Shown: positions 1-6,979, counted from the stretch's first letter. The stretch is 12,851 nt of DNA from Thermoanaerobaculales bacterium (GCA_025456385.1 JALOKS010000038.1:1-12851); one strand, 5' to 3'. The notes: generated from the sequence alone by a model not told the origin. A program made the numbers and translations.

Positions 1-46
1 CGTGCGGCACCATGGAAACACAGGGACCGGCACGGGAGGTGCAGAG

Positions 47-628
47 ATGAAGCAACTGACCCGCATGGTCGTGACTGCGGCGATGCTGCTGATGGTGGTC
101 GGCCTCGGCGCGTGCTCGAGCAGCGGCGCGAAGAAGATGCAGGCCCCGGCGCCGGTGAAGACGGCGACGCCGACCCCGGCGATCCCGAGCGGCGTTTCCG
201 AAGAGGTGATCCATGAGCCGGTCACCGAGACCATGCTGTCCGAGGCGGTCACCAGCGAGCTGCCCGAGGACCTGGCCCGCCTCAACGCCCAGGGCTACCT
301 CGAGGACGTGTTCTTCGACACCAGCCGCCACGAGCTGACTCCCGAGGCGCGCGAGCTCCTCGCCAAGAACGCGGCCTGGCTGCAGCAGTACCCGACGATC
401 CTGATCCTCGTCGAAGGCCACTGCGACGAACGGAACACCCGCGAGTACAACCTCGCGCTGGGCGAGCGGCGGGCGGGCGCGGTTCGGGATTTCCTGGGCT
501 TCCTCGGTATCGCCCCGGAGCGAGTCAAGATCATCTCCTACGGCGAAGAGCGCCCCTTCGCCCTCGGCAGCGACGAGAGCGCCTGGCGGCTGAATCGCCG
601 GGCCCACTTCGTCATCGTCGGCCGGTAG
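47..628 (+). CDS. pal: Peptidoglycan-associated lipoprotein Pal (OmpA family)
   Basis: Pal is the outer-membrane lipoprotein of the Tol-Pal complex. It grips peptidoglycan and helps constrict the outer membrane at division. The 193-aa product starts with a lipoprotein signal peptide ending in the lipobox L20-G-A-C23. A Pro/Ala/Thr-rich linker follows, and then an OmpA-like domain from about residue 88 (VFFDTSRHELT). The domain carries GHCDERN at 124-130 and YNLALGERRA at 134-143. D127 and R142 have the 15-residue spacing of the Asp/Arg pair that binds diaminopimelate in OmpA-like domains. I chose the ATG at 47 because GGGAGG (34-39) lies at Shine-Dalgarno distance and the signal peptide starts there. 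The frame is open further upstream, but without a signal. cpoB follows after 9 bases, as in tol-pal operons; tolB would be expected just left of the window. Confidence 0.95.
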   Translation: MKQLTRMVVTAAMLLMVVGLGACSSSGAKKMQAPAPVKTATPTPAIPSGVSEEVIHEPVTETMLSEAVTSELPEDLARLNAQGYLEDVFFDTSRHELTPEARELLAKNAAWLQQYPTILILVEGHCDERNTREYNLALGERRAGAVRDFLGFLGIAPERVKIISYGEERPFALGSDESAWRLNRRAHFVIVGR

Positions 629-637
629 GAGGCGGTC

Positions 638-1465
638 ATGTCACGGACATCCACGCTCGGGATCCTGCTCGCGGTGCTGGTGCTCGCGGGCTGCACCTCG
701 TCCGAGGAGATGGCGCTGCTCCACCGTGAGATCACCGATGTGCAGCGTGCGGTGGAGGGTCTGCAGACCGAGGTCATCGACAAGTCGGACCTGCGCGCGA
801 TGGAGCAGTCGATGCAGGACCTGACGGCCAAGAACCTGCGCTCCAACGCCGATCTCGCGCAGAAGGTCGGCGAGCTGCAGGAGCGGATCGAGGCCCTGTA
901 CGCGAGCCTGGAGATGACGACCCGGAAGCTGCAGGACATCTCCCAGGAGCTGGCCGCCGGCCGCGCGCCCGCGCCCGCGTTGACGGGCCTGCCGCCGGTG
1001 ACGGCCGCCGAGCCGGTCAGCGGCGGCCAGGGCTCGGGGTCGGCGGGTCCGGCGGTTCTCCCCCCGGGGAGCGGCGGCTCGACGCCCGATGAGCTCTACC
1101 GGAGCGCCTACGAGGACTACATGCGCGGCAACTACGACCTCGCGGCCGACGGCTTCGCCGAGTACCTGCGGCGCTATCCCGGCACCGAGCTCACGGACAA
1201 CGCCCTGTACTGGATCGGCGAGTGCCAGGACGCCGGCAACCAGCGCGAGGCGGCGCTCGCGACCTTCACCCGGGTGCTCGAGGAGTACCCGAGCTCCGAC
1301 AAGGCGGCCGCCGCCCAGCTCAAGAAGGGCCTCATCTACCTCAAGATGGGCGACCAGGGCCAGGGCGTGGTCAACCTCCAGTACGTTGTCTACGAGCATC
1401 CCGGAACCCGCGAGGCCGAGCTCGCGCGCGAGCAGCTCAAGTCGCTGGGTTTGACCATTCGGTAG
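638..1465 (+). CDS. cpoB: Tol-Pal system protein CpoB/YbgF, lipoprotein form
   Basis: CpoB (YbgF) links the Tol-Pal machine to peptidoglycan synthesis in the periplasm. The 275-aa product shows the usual three parts. An export signal is at 1-19, a helical, charge-rich stretch likely to be a coiled coil spans about 25-110, and a Gly/Pro/Ala linker to about 148 leads into a C-terminal TPR domain (about 150-275). The TPRs read YEDYMRGNYDLAADGF, ALYWIGECQDAGNQREAAL and LKKGLIYLKMGDQGQGV. The signal ends in L16-A-G-C19, a good lipobox, so this form is probably lipid-anchored, whereas E. coli CpoB is soluble. AGGAGG (627-632) overlaps the pal stop and serves the ATG at 638, so the two genes are translationally close and surely co-transcribed. 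No intrinsic terminator with a T-tract was found after the stop. Confidence 0.92.
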   Translation: MSRTSTLGILLAVLVLAGCTSSEEMALLHREITDVQRAVEGLQTEVIDKSDLRAMEQSMQDLTAKNLRSNADLAQKVGELQERIEALYASLEMTTRKLQDISQELAAGRAPAPALTGLPPVTAAEPVSGGQGSGSAGPAVLPPGSGGSTPDELYRSAYEDYMRGNYDLAADGFAEYLRRYPGTELTDNALYWIGECQDAGNQREAALATFTRVLEEYPSSDKAAAAQLKKGLIYLKMGDQGQGVVNLQYVVYEHPGTREAELAREQLKSLGLTIR

Positions 1466-1502
1466 GGTGCCGGGCAGCTGTGGCTGTGGGCTCTCGGGCA
1501 TT

Positions 1503-1550
1503 GAAGCTCCGGGGCCTTGGGGCTCTGAGGCCATGAGGCTGCCGGGCAGC
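1503..1550 (+). repeat. Left octamer array (CTCTGAGG-type units)
   Basis: Read in steps of eight, this stretch gives GAAGCTCC, GGGGCCTT, GGGGCTCT, GAGGCCAT, GAGGCTGC, CGGGCAGC. These are degenerate units with period 8. The core 1513-1539 is the inverse complement of 1632-1658 with 23 of 27 bases matching. It lies between cpoB and rpsT, and nothing suggests it is coding. Confidence 0.7.
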
Positions 1551-1632
1551 GCGGGACGGACCTCATACGCCGGTGCCTTCGACTGCTCTCACCTGGACGA
1601 CGCGGCGCGGCTCTGGTGCGCCGGCGGATCTG

Positions 1633-1672
1633 CCTCACGGCCTCAAAGCCCCAGAGCCTCAGAGCCTCAGAA
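1633..1672 (-). repeat. Right octamer array (CCTCAGAG units), inverted to the left array
   Basis: Five consecutive 8-base units are seen: CCTCACGG, CCTCAAAG, CCCCAGAG, CCTCAGAG, CCTCAGAA. CCTCAGAG is the reverse complement of CTCTGAGG found in the left array, so the two arrays face each other across about 80-90 bases. Transcribed, they could pair into a long imperfect stem. There is no T-tract, so it is not a standard terminator. The rest of 1466-1762 holds no gene I can support. Confidence 0.75.
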
Positions 1673-1706
1673 CGCCCCGGGACTAGCCGGAACGCTCGGC
1701 ATCCGC

Positions 1707-1712
1707 TATCAT
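1707..1712 (+). promoter_or_regulatory. Probable -10 element of the rpsT promoter
   Basis: TATCAT, preceded by GC, gives the GC-TAnnAT form that recurs in this window. The expected leader is about 45-50 bases to the rpsT start. The best -35 candidate, TAGCCG at 1684-1689 with a 17-base spacer, matches the consensus at only three positions, so the assignment rests on the -10 and on its position. Confidence 0.5.
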
Positions 1713-1765
1713 GTGCGACCCGGCGGCGGTGAGCGAGCCGCGCGCAGTGAAGGAGAGAGTGAGTG

Positions 1766-2056
1766 ATGGCGACGATCAAAGGAATCAAGAAGCAGGCCCG
1801 GAAGCGGCACCGCCAGTCTCTGGAGCGCCGGATGCGGAACCGTGCCGTGCGTACGCGGGTGCGGCGGCAGATCCGACTGATGCGGGCGGCCCTTGCCGAG
1901 GGCGACGCCGCCAAGGTCAAGGACCTCCTGCCGGCGACCATGTCGGTGATCGACGTGGGCTGGCGCAAGGGGGTGATCCACCGCAACACGGCGGCGCGCT
2001 ACAAGTCGCGCGTGGCGCGGCAGGCCGAGGCGGTCATCTCCGGCAAGGAAGCCTGA
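1766..2056 (+). CDS. rpsT: Small ribosomal subunit protein bS20
   Basis: bS20 is a primary binder of 16S rRNA in the 30S subunit. The 96-aa product is short, very basic and all-helical in look. It starts MATIKGIKKQARKR and contains RNRAVRTRVRRQIR, DLLPATMSVIDVGWRKGVIH and KSRVARQAEA, which match the S20 pattern (A-x-IKxxKKR, then a C-terminal helix ending in K-G-xIHxNxAARxKSR). Length is normal for the family. AGGAG (1751-1755) precedes the start. A GTG at 1763 directly before the ATG is also possible and would add one Met, but the ATG gives the family's usual MA N-terminus. The purC start follows the stop after 4 bases, so the two genes are probably one transcript. Confidence 0.95.
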   Translation: MATIKGIKKQARKRHRQSLERRMRNRAVRTRVRRQIRLMRAALAEGDAAKVKDLLPATMSVIDVGWRKGVIHRNTAARYKSRVARQAEAVISGKEA

Positions 2057-2060
2057 GGCG

Positions 2061-2972
2061 ATGGCCGAGGCCCTGCTCGCCACCTCGATTCCGTCGGGGA
2101 AGCTGGTGAGCCGTGGCAAGGTCCGTGACATCTATGCCGGCGACGGCTCCCTGATTCTCGTCGCCACCGACCGGCTCAGCGCTTTCGACAGCGTGCTGTC
2201 CCCGGGCATCCCGGGCCGCGGGGTGATCCTCACCCGGCTCTCGACCTTCTGGTTCAGGCGCTTCGCCGACCGCGTTCCCAACCACCTCCTGGCCACCGAG
2301 CTCGACGAGTTCCCGCCGCCCTACCGCGACCACCCCGAGCTGGCGGGCCGCAGCGTGCTGGTGAAGAAGCTCCGCGGCATTCCGATCGAGTGCGTGGCGC
2401 GCGGCTACCTCGCGGGCTCGGGCTGGACCGAGTACCGGGGCGCGGGCAAGGTCTGCGGCGTGCCCCTGCCGCCGGGGCTCACGGAGTCCGCCGAGCTCCC
2501 CGAGCCGATCTTCACCCCGGCAACCAAGGCGACCGACGGCCACGACGAGAACATCAGCTTCGAGCGTGCCGCAGGCATCGTCGGGGTCGAGACCGCAACG
2601 CGCCTCCGCGACCTGACCCTCGAGCTCTACGGCGCCGCGGCGCGTTTCGCCCGCGAGCGCGGGATCATCATCGCCGACACCAAGTTCGAGTTCGGCTTCG
2701 ACGACGACGGCCGCATCGTCTGGATGGACGAGGCCCTGACCCCCGACTCCTCGCGTTTCTGGCCGGCGGCCGGCTACGAGCCGGGAGGGGCCCAGGCCTC
2801 TTTCGACAAGCAGTACGTCCGCGACTGGCTGCTCGCCAGCGGTTGGAACAAGGAGCCGCCGGCGCCCGAGCTGCCCCCGGAGGTGGTCGAGGGAACGCTG
2901 GCGCGCTACCTCGAGGCCTACCGGCGCCTGACCGGCGAAGACCTCGCCCTGCAGGGAGCGGCAGGCGGCTGA
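2061..2972 (+). CDS. purC: Phosphoribosylaminoimidazole-succinocarboxamide (SAICAR) synthase
   Basis: PurC joins CAIR and aspartate using ATP to give SAICAR in de novo purine synthesis, in the cytosol. The 303-aa product is of the longer, yeast Ade1-like type rather than the roughly 240-aa E. coli type. Visible family motifs, in order, are GKVRDIY (near 19), TDRLSAFD (about 36-43), IPGRGVILTRLS, VPNHLLAT, IECVARGYLAGSGW, FTPATKATDGHDENI, IIIADTKFEFGF, MDEALTPDSSRFWP and SFDKQYVRDWL. All catalytic blocks are present and nothing looks broken. GGAAG at 2047-2051, inside the end of rpsT, can act as ribosome binding site. The gene sits apart from other pur genes, in a ribosomal-protein context; the close spacing points to shared expression. 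Confidence 0.97.
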   Translation: MAEALLATSIPSGKLVSRGKVRDIYAGDGSLILVATDRLSAFDSVLSPGIPGRGVILTRLSTFWFRRFADRVPNHLLATELDEFPPPYRDHPELAGRSVLVKKLRGIPIECVARGYLAGSGWTEYRGAGKVCGVPLPPGLTESAELPEPIFTPATKATDGHDENISFERAAGIVGVETATRLRDLTLELYGAAARFARERGIIIADTKFEFGFDDDGRIVWMDEALTPDSSRFWPAAGYEPGGAQASFDKQYVRDWLLASGWNKEPPAPELPPEVVEGTLARYLEAYRRLTGEDLALQGAAGG

Positions 2973-3008
2973 GCGGACGAATTTTTCCCGAGGAGCGGAG
3001 GATCTTTC

Positions 3009-5090
3009 ATGACCGCATTCGCGACCGAGAACATCCGCAACGTTGCAGTGGTCGGCCACTCCCACACCGGCAAAACCTCGTTGGTGTCCGCGATGCTCTT
3101 CGACAGCGGCGCCGTCAACCGTCTGTGCAAGGTCGACGACGGCAACACGACGACGGACTTCGACGACGACGAGAGGGAGCGCAAGATCACGATCAACACC
3201 GCGGTCGCCCACGTCGTCCACCGCGGCGTCAAGATCAACCTCATCGACACCCCCGGCTACGGGATCTTCACCACCGACGCCGTGCAGGGCCTGCGGGTGG
3301 CCGATACGGCGCTGATGATGATCTCAGCGGTCGCCGGCATCGAGGTGCAGACCGAGAAGCTGTGGAAGGCGGCGGCCTCTTTCGAGCTGCCGGTGATCTT
3401 CGCCGTCAACCTCATGGACCGTGACCGGGCCTCCTTCACGCGCGCCCTGGAGTCGCTGCAGAAGAAGTACGGTCGCGCCGTCACCCCGCTGCAGCTGCCG
3501 ATCGGCGAGGAGGCGGCCTTCGCGGGCGTGGTCGACCTGGTCAGCGGCCGGGCCATGAGCTGGGAGCAGGACGAGAGCGGCAAAGCGACCGAGGTTCCGG
3601 TTCCCGCAGCCATGGCGGACGAGGTCGCGGCGGCGCGCGAGGCGCTGATGGACCTGGTCGCGGAGCAGGACGAGTCCGTGATGGAGGCCTACCTGGAGTC
3701 GGGGACGCTCGACCCGGCGGCCTTCGCCGCCGGCCTCAAGAAGGCGATCAGCGCACGCGAGCTCTTTCCGGTCCTGGCGCTGGCAGGCGCCAAGAACATC
3801 GCCGTGCAGCCGGTGATGGACGCGGTCGTCGATCTGGTGCCGGCGCCCGACTGGCGGCCGGCGAAGCTGCGCGTCAACGGCGAGGAGCAGGAGCTCGCGG
3901 TGTCCGCCGCGGCACCCTTCGCGGCCTACGTGTTCAAGACCATCTCCGATCCCTACACCGGCCGCATCAGCCTGATGCGCGTGTTCACCGGCGGCATCGC
4001 CTCGGACGCCCACGTCCTCAACCCGAACCGCAGCGCCTCGGAGCGGCTCGGCGCGCTGTCCGCGCCCCAGGGCAAGGAGCTCCTGCACGTGGCCGAGCTC
4101 TCCCCCGGCGACATCGGGGCGGTGCCCAAGCTCAAGGAGACCCACACCGGGGACTCCCTGTGCGAGGCCAAGAAGGACGTCCGCATCGAGCCGGTGCCCA
4201 TCCCGGAGCCGGCGATCAGCTTCGCGCTCGAGCCGAAGTCGAAGGGCGACGAGGACAAGCTCGCCGCTGGCCTCGCGAAGATTCGCGACGAGGACCCCAC
4301 GATCTCGGTCGGCCGCGACCCGCAGACCAAGGAGATGCTGATCTCCGGCGCCGGCCAGCTGCACATCGAGGTCGTGGTCGCGAGGCTCAAGAAGCGTTAC
4401 AACGTCGAGGTCATGCTGCACCCGCCGAAGGTGCCGTACCGCGAAACCGTCACCACCTCGGCCGAGGTCACCACCCGCCACAAGAAGCAGACCGGGGGAT
4501 CGGGTCAGTTCGCCGAGTGCAAGATCGCGATGTCGCCCAACAAGGGCCTGGGCTACGAGTTCGTCGACAAGATCTTCGGCGGTTCGATCTCGCAGGGCTA
4601 CCGCCCGGCGGTGGACAAGGGCGTCCAGGAGGCCGCGGAGCGGGGCGTCCTCGCCGGCTACCCGATGGTCGACTTCAAGGTCACCCTGCTCGACGGCAAG
4701 GAGCACTCGGTGGACTCGTCGGAGATGGCCTTCAAGGTCGCGGGCCGCAAGGCCTTCCGGGAGTGCGCCGCGAAGTGCAAAGCGACCCTGCTCGAGCCGA
4801 TCATGCAGGTCGAGGTCTACATCCCCGAGGAGAACATGGGCGACGTCATGGGCGACCTCAACTCGCGCCGCGGCCGGGTCCAGGGCATGGACTCCGAGGA
4901 CGGCACGACCACGGTGAAGGCGCTCGTGCCCCTGGCCGAGATGCTGACCTACGCCCCGACCCTGCGCTCGATCACCGCCGGCCGCGGCGACTACCACATG
5001 GAGTTCTCCTCCTACGAGGAGGTGCCGAAGCAGCTCCAGGACAAGATCATCGCCGCTGCCGGCAAGCGCGAGGACGAGGACGAGGAGTAG
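3009..5090 (+). CDS. Elongation factor G-like GTPase (EF-G paralogue, FusA2 type)
   Basis: The 693-aa product has the full five-domain EF-G layout: GTPase 1 to about 280, domain II from about 305 (AYVFKTISDPYTGRISLMRVF), domain III about 400-470, domain IV from about 472 (PPKVPYRETV, GGSGQFAECKI) and domain V from about 593 (LEPIMQVEVYIPEENMG, LNSRRGRVQGM). The GTPase motifs depart from canonical EF-G. The P-loop is G16-HSHTGKTS, switch I ends in RKITI rather than RGITI, switch II is D80-TPGY84 where EF-G has His, and the NKxD motif reads N134-LMD137. The first three are typical of the EF-G-like (FusA2/EF-G-2) branch as I know it; the Leu in NKxD is less expected. I would not call it the main translocase. 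The exact role of this branch is unsettled. GGAGG (2997-3001) precedes the ATG. It lies 36 bases after purC and ends at a strong terminator. Confidence 0.93.
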   Translation: MTAFATENIRNVAVVGHSHTGKTSLVSAMLFDSGAVNRLCKVDDGNTTTDFDDDERERKITINTAVAHVVHRGVKINLIDTPGYGIFTTDAVQGLRVADTALMMISAVAGIEVQTEKLWKAAASFELPVIFAVNLMDRDRASFTRALESLQKKYGRAVTPLQLPIGEEAAFAGVVDLVSGRAMSWEQDESGKATEVPVPAAMADEVAAAREALMDLVAEQDESVMEAYLESGTLDPAAFAAGLKKAISARELFPVLALAGAKNIAVQPVMDAVVDLVPAPDWRPAKLRVNGEEQELAVSAAAPFAAYVFKTISDPYTGRISLMRVFTGGIASDAHVLNPNRSASERLGALSAPQGKELLHVAELSPGDIGAVPKLKETHTGDSLCEAKKDVRIEPVPIPEPAISFALEPKSKGDEDKLAAGLAKIRDEDPTISVGRDPQTKEMLISGAGQLHIEVVVARLKKRYNVEVMLHPPKVPYRETVTTSAEVTTRHKKQTGGSGQFAECKIAMSPNKGLGYEFVDKIFGGSISQGYRPAVDKGVQEAAERGVLAGYPMVDFKVTLLDGKEHSVDSSEMAFKVAGRKAFRECAAKCKATLLEPIMQVEVYIPEENMGDVMGDLNSRRGRVQGMDSEDGTTTVKALVPLAEMLTYAPTLRSITAGRGDYHMEFSSYEEVPKQLQDKIIAAAGKREDEDEE

Positions 5091-5097
5091 GACGGAC

Positions 5098-5125
5098 GAA
5101 TTCGGAATTCGGAATGAGGAATTCG
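5098..5125 (+). repeat. Heptamer tandem array, GAATTCG x4
   Basis: Four units of seven bases follow the fusA-like stop: GAATTCG, GAATTCG, GAATGAG, GAATTCG. The third is degenerate. The array lies between the stop codon and the terminator hairpin, so it would be in the 3' untranslated part of the mRNA. The same heptamer recurs at 12314-12348. Confidence 0.85.
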
Positions 5126-5135
5126 GAAGTGCCAC

Positions 5136-5170
5136 CCGCCCTCCCGGGAACGGAGGGCGGTTTTTCTTTT
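5136..5170 (+). terminator. Intrinsic terminator of the rpsT-purC-EF-G-like transcript
   Basis: A perfect 9-bp stem pairs CCGCCCTCC (5136-5144) with GGAGGGCGG (5152-5160) around a 7-base loop, followed directly by TTTTTCTTTT (5161-5170). This is a textbook rho-independent terminator for the plus strand. Confidence 0.93.
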
Positions 5171-5283
5171 CAGCCGTTGGTGGCGGTCCGTCCGACCTGC
5201 TTCCGCGTCATCTGCGGCGATGTCTGATTGTGAGGCGGCGGGCGACCCGCCTGCCCCGCCGGTCCTTCACGACGACGCGGTGC

Positions 5284-6666
5284 TCAGAGCTGCGCGGAGT
5301 CGCCCCAGGCCGCAAGGCGCTCGAGGTATGCCGGGTCGGCGAAGCGTGCGGGGTGGAAGGCGGCGGCGTAGTCCGGCAGCGCGCTGCCTGTGAGGTGGGA
5401 GGCCGCGAGCTCGGCGGTGGCCGCGGACGCCATCAGGCCGAAGCCGGACAGCGCGCCGTGGACGAAGGCGCCGGCGACCGTCAACGGACCTACCAGGGGC
5501 CGGTTGTCGCGGGCCTTGGTGTAGTAGCCGCCGTCCACGAACGGTCGCGGCAGGCGCTCGCGATAGGCCCCGAAGCCCGGGATCATGGCGGCGATGCCGC
5601 GCGCGCAGACCTCGGCGTAGTGCTCGGGCAGCGGCAGCGGGAAGACCTCGGCCGTCCTCTCGGCGTGGTAGGGCCAGAGGATGATGACCTGCCGGCTCGC
5701 GCCGCCGCCTTCCGGCCGCAGGTGGACCCCGGCCGGCATCTCGCGGAGGAGATGCTCCCCCTCGGCAGAGCCGGCGAGGAACTCGCGCTCGTCGTCGCTC
5801 CAGTCGAGGCGCTGCGGGTCCTGCCAGATGAGGAGGGGGGCGTCGCGCGGCACCACCCCGAGGTGGTCCTCGAGGCAGACCTTGAGGTGGAGCTCCGAGA
5901 ACACCGGCAGCTCGAGGCCGAGGAGGCGGCCGACCGGCGCCAGCAGCGGCCCGGCGGCGTCGACGAAGCGCTCCGTGGCGATGGACTCGGTGCCGCCCGC
6001 CGCGGCGACGGTCACCGCCGAGACCCGCCCCCCGGCCGTGCCGACCGCTGTGACCCGCCCGCTGAGCAGCTCGACGCCGGCCGCCCGCGCCGCCTCGAGC
6101 TGCAGCATCCCCAGCTGCTGGCCCGAGAACCAGCCGCAGCGCCGGACGTGGAGGGCCGCGCGGAGCTTCGGCGACAGGTATGGGAAGTGCCGGCTGATGA
6201 GCCCCGGGTCGAGCATCAGGTCGGCGCCGCCGGGCTGTTCCTGCCAGCCCGCGGCGGCCAGGCGCCGGTAGCTGGGGTCTCCCGCCCGGCCGCGGTGGAC
6301 CCGCAGCTCGCCCGCGCCGAAGCCCGCGGCCTGCTCAGCGCTCGCCCGCATGACCTCGGCCCGCGCCGGGTCGGCGGTGGCGTAGAGGTAGCCGCGGCGG
6401 CTCATGAGGAAGCGGTTGCCGCTCGCACCGGCCAGCTCCTCGAGGAGGTCGATCGAGCGGTTCATCAGGCGCACCATGGCGTCGTCGGGCCCCGGCCACC
6501 AGTTGCGGTAGGCCTCGGTCGACTTGTCCGAGGTCAGGCTCAGCGGCGGCCGCTCGTCGACGAGGATCACTTTCCGCATCCGGTGCGTGACCGCGAGCCG
6601 GTAGGCGAGCGACACCCCGGCGATCCCGGCGCCGCAGATCACGACCTCAGCCGTGGTGGTCGGCAT
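5284..6666 (-). CDS. FAD-dependent oxidoreductase, DAO (glycine/D-amino acid or sarcosine oxidase-like) family
   Basis: The 460-aa product starts with an FAD-binding Rossmann fold: VVICGAGIAGVSLAYRLA has G12-x-G14-xx-G17, and the second strand ends in VDE (36-38), the acidic residue that binds ribose. STEAYRNWWPG (49-59) and the C-terminal TKARDNRPLVGPL followed by AFVHGALSGFGLMAS fit amine-oxidising members of the DAO family (sarcosine/dimethylglycine oxidase relatives). The substrate cannot be told. No signal peptide is seen, so it is cytosolic. I chose the ATG at 6666. A GTG at 6684 is in frame, but the only promoter-like -10 (6680-6675) overlaps that longer start, and neither start has a Shine-Dalgarno. 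The gene stands alone, tail to tail with the EF-G-like gene. A 6-bp hairpin past its stop (5237-5251) has no T-tract. Confidence 0.85.
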   Translation of the reverse strand: MPTTTAEVVICGAGIAGVSLAYRLAVTHRMRKVILVDERPPLSLTSDKSTEAYRNWWPGPDDAMVRLMNRSIDLLEELAGASGNRFLMSRRGYLYATADPARAEVMRASAEQAAGFGAGELRVHRGRAGDPSYRRLAAAGWQEQPGGADLMLDPGLISRHFPYLSPKLRAALHVRRCGWFSGQQLGMLQLEAARAAGVELLSGRVTAVGTAGGRVSAVTVAAAGGTESIATERFVDAAGPLLAPVGRLLGLELPVFSELHLKVCLEDHLGVVPRDAPLLIWQDPQRLDWSDDEREFLAGSAEGEHLLREMPAGVHLRPEGGGASRQVIILWPYHAERTAEVFPLPLPEHYAEVCARGIAAMIPGFGAYRERLPRPFVDGGYYTKARDNRPLVGPLTVAGAFVHGALSGFGLMASAATAELAASHLTGSALPDYAAAFHPARFADPAYLERLAAWGDSAQL

Positions 6667-6674
6667 CGGGGTTG

Positions 6675-6680
6675 GTTGTA
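6675..6680 (-). promoter_or_regulatory. Possible -10 element for the FAD oxidoreductase, close to its start
   Basis: On the minus strand GC-TACAAC lies 8 bases before the ATG at 6666. A start site about 7 bases downstream of the -10 would give an mRNA with almost no leader. The -35 (TTTCCG at 6703-6698) is weak. Confidence 0.4.
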
Positions 6681-6697
6681 GCACAGGGAGGGGCGGA

Positions 6698-6718
6698 CGG
6701 AAATCTGAAATCCGGAAT
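6698..6718. repeat. Degenerate heptamer array upstream of the FAD oxidoreductase
   Basis: Three 7-base units, CGGAAAT, CTGAAAT, CCGGAAT, run between the oxidoreductase start and the tRNA promoter. They resemble a decayed form of the CGGAATT phase of the GAATTCG heptamers elsewhere in the window, and like the 5098 array they follow the bases CGGACG. Confidence 0.55.
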
Positions 6719-6736
6719 CGGGCGTGGCATTCCCGC

Positions 6737-6742
6737 TATGAT
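6737..6742 (+). promoter_or_regulatory. Probable -10 element of the tRNA-Leu promoter
   Basis: TATGAT, preceded by CCCGC, ends 13 bases before the tRNA. Transcription would start near 6749, giving the short 5' leader that RNase P removes. It is almost the same as CCGC-TATCAT ahead of rpsT. Confidence 0.6.
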
Positions 6743-6755
6743 GATCCTGACTCCT

Positions 6756-6841
6756 GCCGGAGTGGCGGAATGGCAGACGCTGGGGACTTAAAATCCCCTG
6801 CCCGTAAGGGCGTGAGGGTTCGAATCCCTCCTCCGGCACCA
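6756..6841 (+). tRNA. tRNA-Leu (anticodon UAA)
   Basis: This is an 86-base class II tRNA read by hand. The acceptor strand GCCGGAG (6756-6762) pairs with CTCCGGC (6831-6837). The anticodon stem is GGGGA/TCCCC around the loop CTTAAAA, with anticodon TAA at 6789-6791. A long variable arm pairs GCCC with GGGC around GTAA. The T stem GAGGG/CCCTC encloses TTCGAAT (6819-6825). Discriminator A6838 is followed by an encoded CCA (6839-6841). UAA with a long variable arm means leucine, decoding UUA and, by wobble, UUG. It is plus-strand and apparently monocistronic. Confidence 0.97.
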
Positions 6842-6979
6842 ACGTGAGGGTTACTGACGGCCTGCGGCCGTCGTGTCCCGGCGGAACCAGCGGATGGCTC
6901 TGGGCCGCCTCCGGCCATCCGCCCGCGGCCCGAGCCATAGCCGCTGCTTCTCGCCGTGATGGCTGGCGGCCTGCGGCCG
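6819..6979 (+). repeat. Tail repeat, copy A (starts inside the tRNA T-loop)
   Basis: This is the first of two near-identical direct copies; the second is 7096-7258. They differ by about four substitutions and a 2-base insertion. Copy A begins within the tRNA, from the T-loop through CCA, and continues into 138 bases of non-coding DNA. A 17-base motif, CTGACGGCCTGCGGCCG, flanks its core: 6854-6870, and with one mismatch 6963-6979. The first of these forms a 7-bp hairpin, GACGGCC-TGC-GGCCGTC (6856-6872). Just past the tRNA, 6843-6852 repeats CGTGAGGGTT from the tRNA itself (6811-6820). No open frame here is believable as a gene. Confidence 0.9.
6894..6938 (+). other. Long hairpin in the core of repeat copy A, with a competing fold
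   Basis: ATGGCTC-T-GGGCCGC (6894-6908) pairs with GCGGCCCGAGCCAT (6925-6938): 14 base pairs with one bulged T and a 16-base loop. A second fold, GGATGGC (6892-6898) with GCCATCC (6914-6920), uses some of the same bases and excludes the first. Both are fully kept in copy B (7173-7217), which suggests RNA-level or DNA-cruciform selection, or simply recent duplication. Confidence 0.6.

Noticed and set aside
3324..5135. A 603-codon minus-strand frame opposite the EF-G-like gene
   Set aside because: It is the antisense shadow of a fully motif-supported protein. Its composition (Leu/Arg/Asp/His/Gly) is what reversed GC-rich codons give.
5237..5251. Terminator of the FAD oxidoreductase gene on the minus strand
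   Set aside because: GGCGGG-CGA-CCCGCC can pair, but it is followed by CCTCACAATC on the minus strand with no T-tract, so it is not listed as a terminator.
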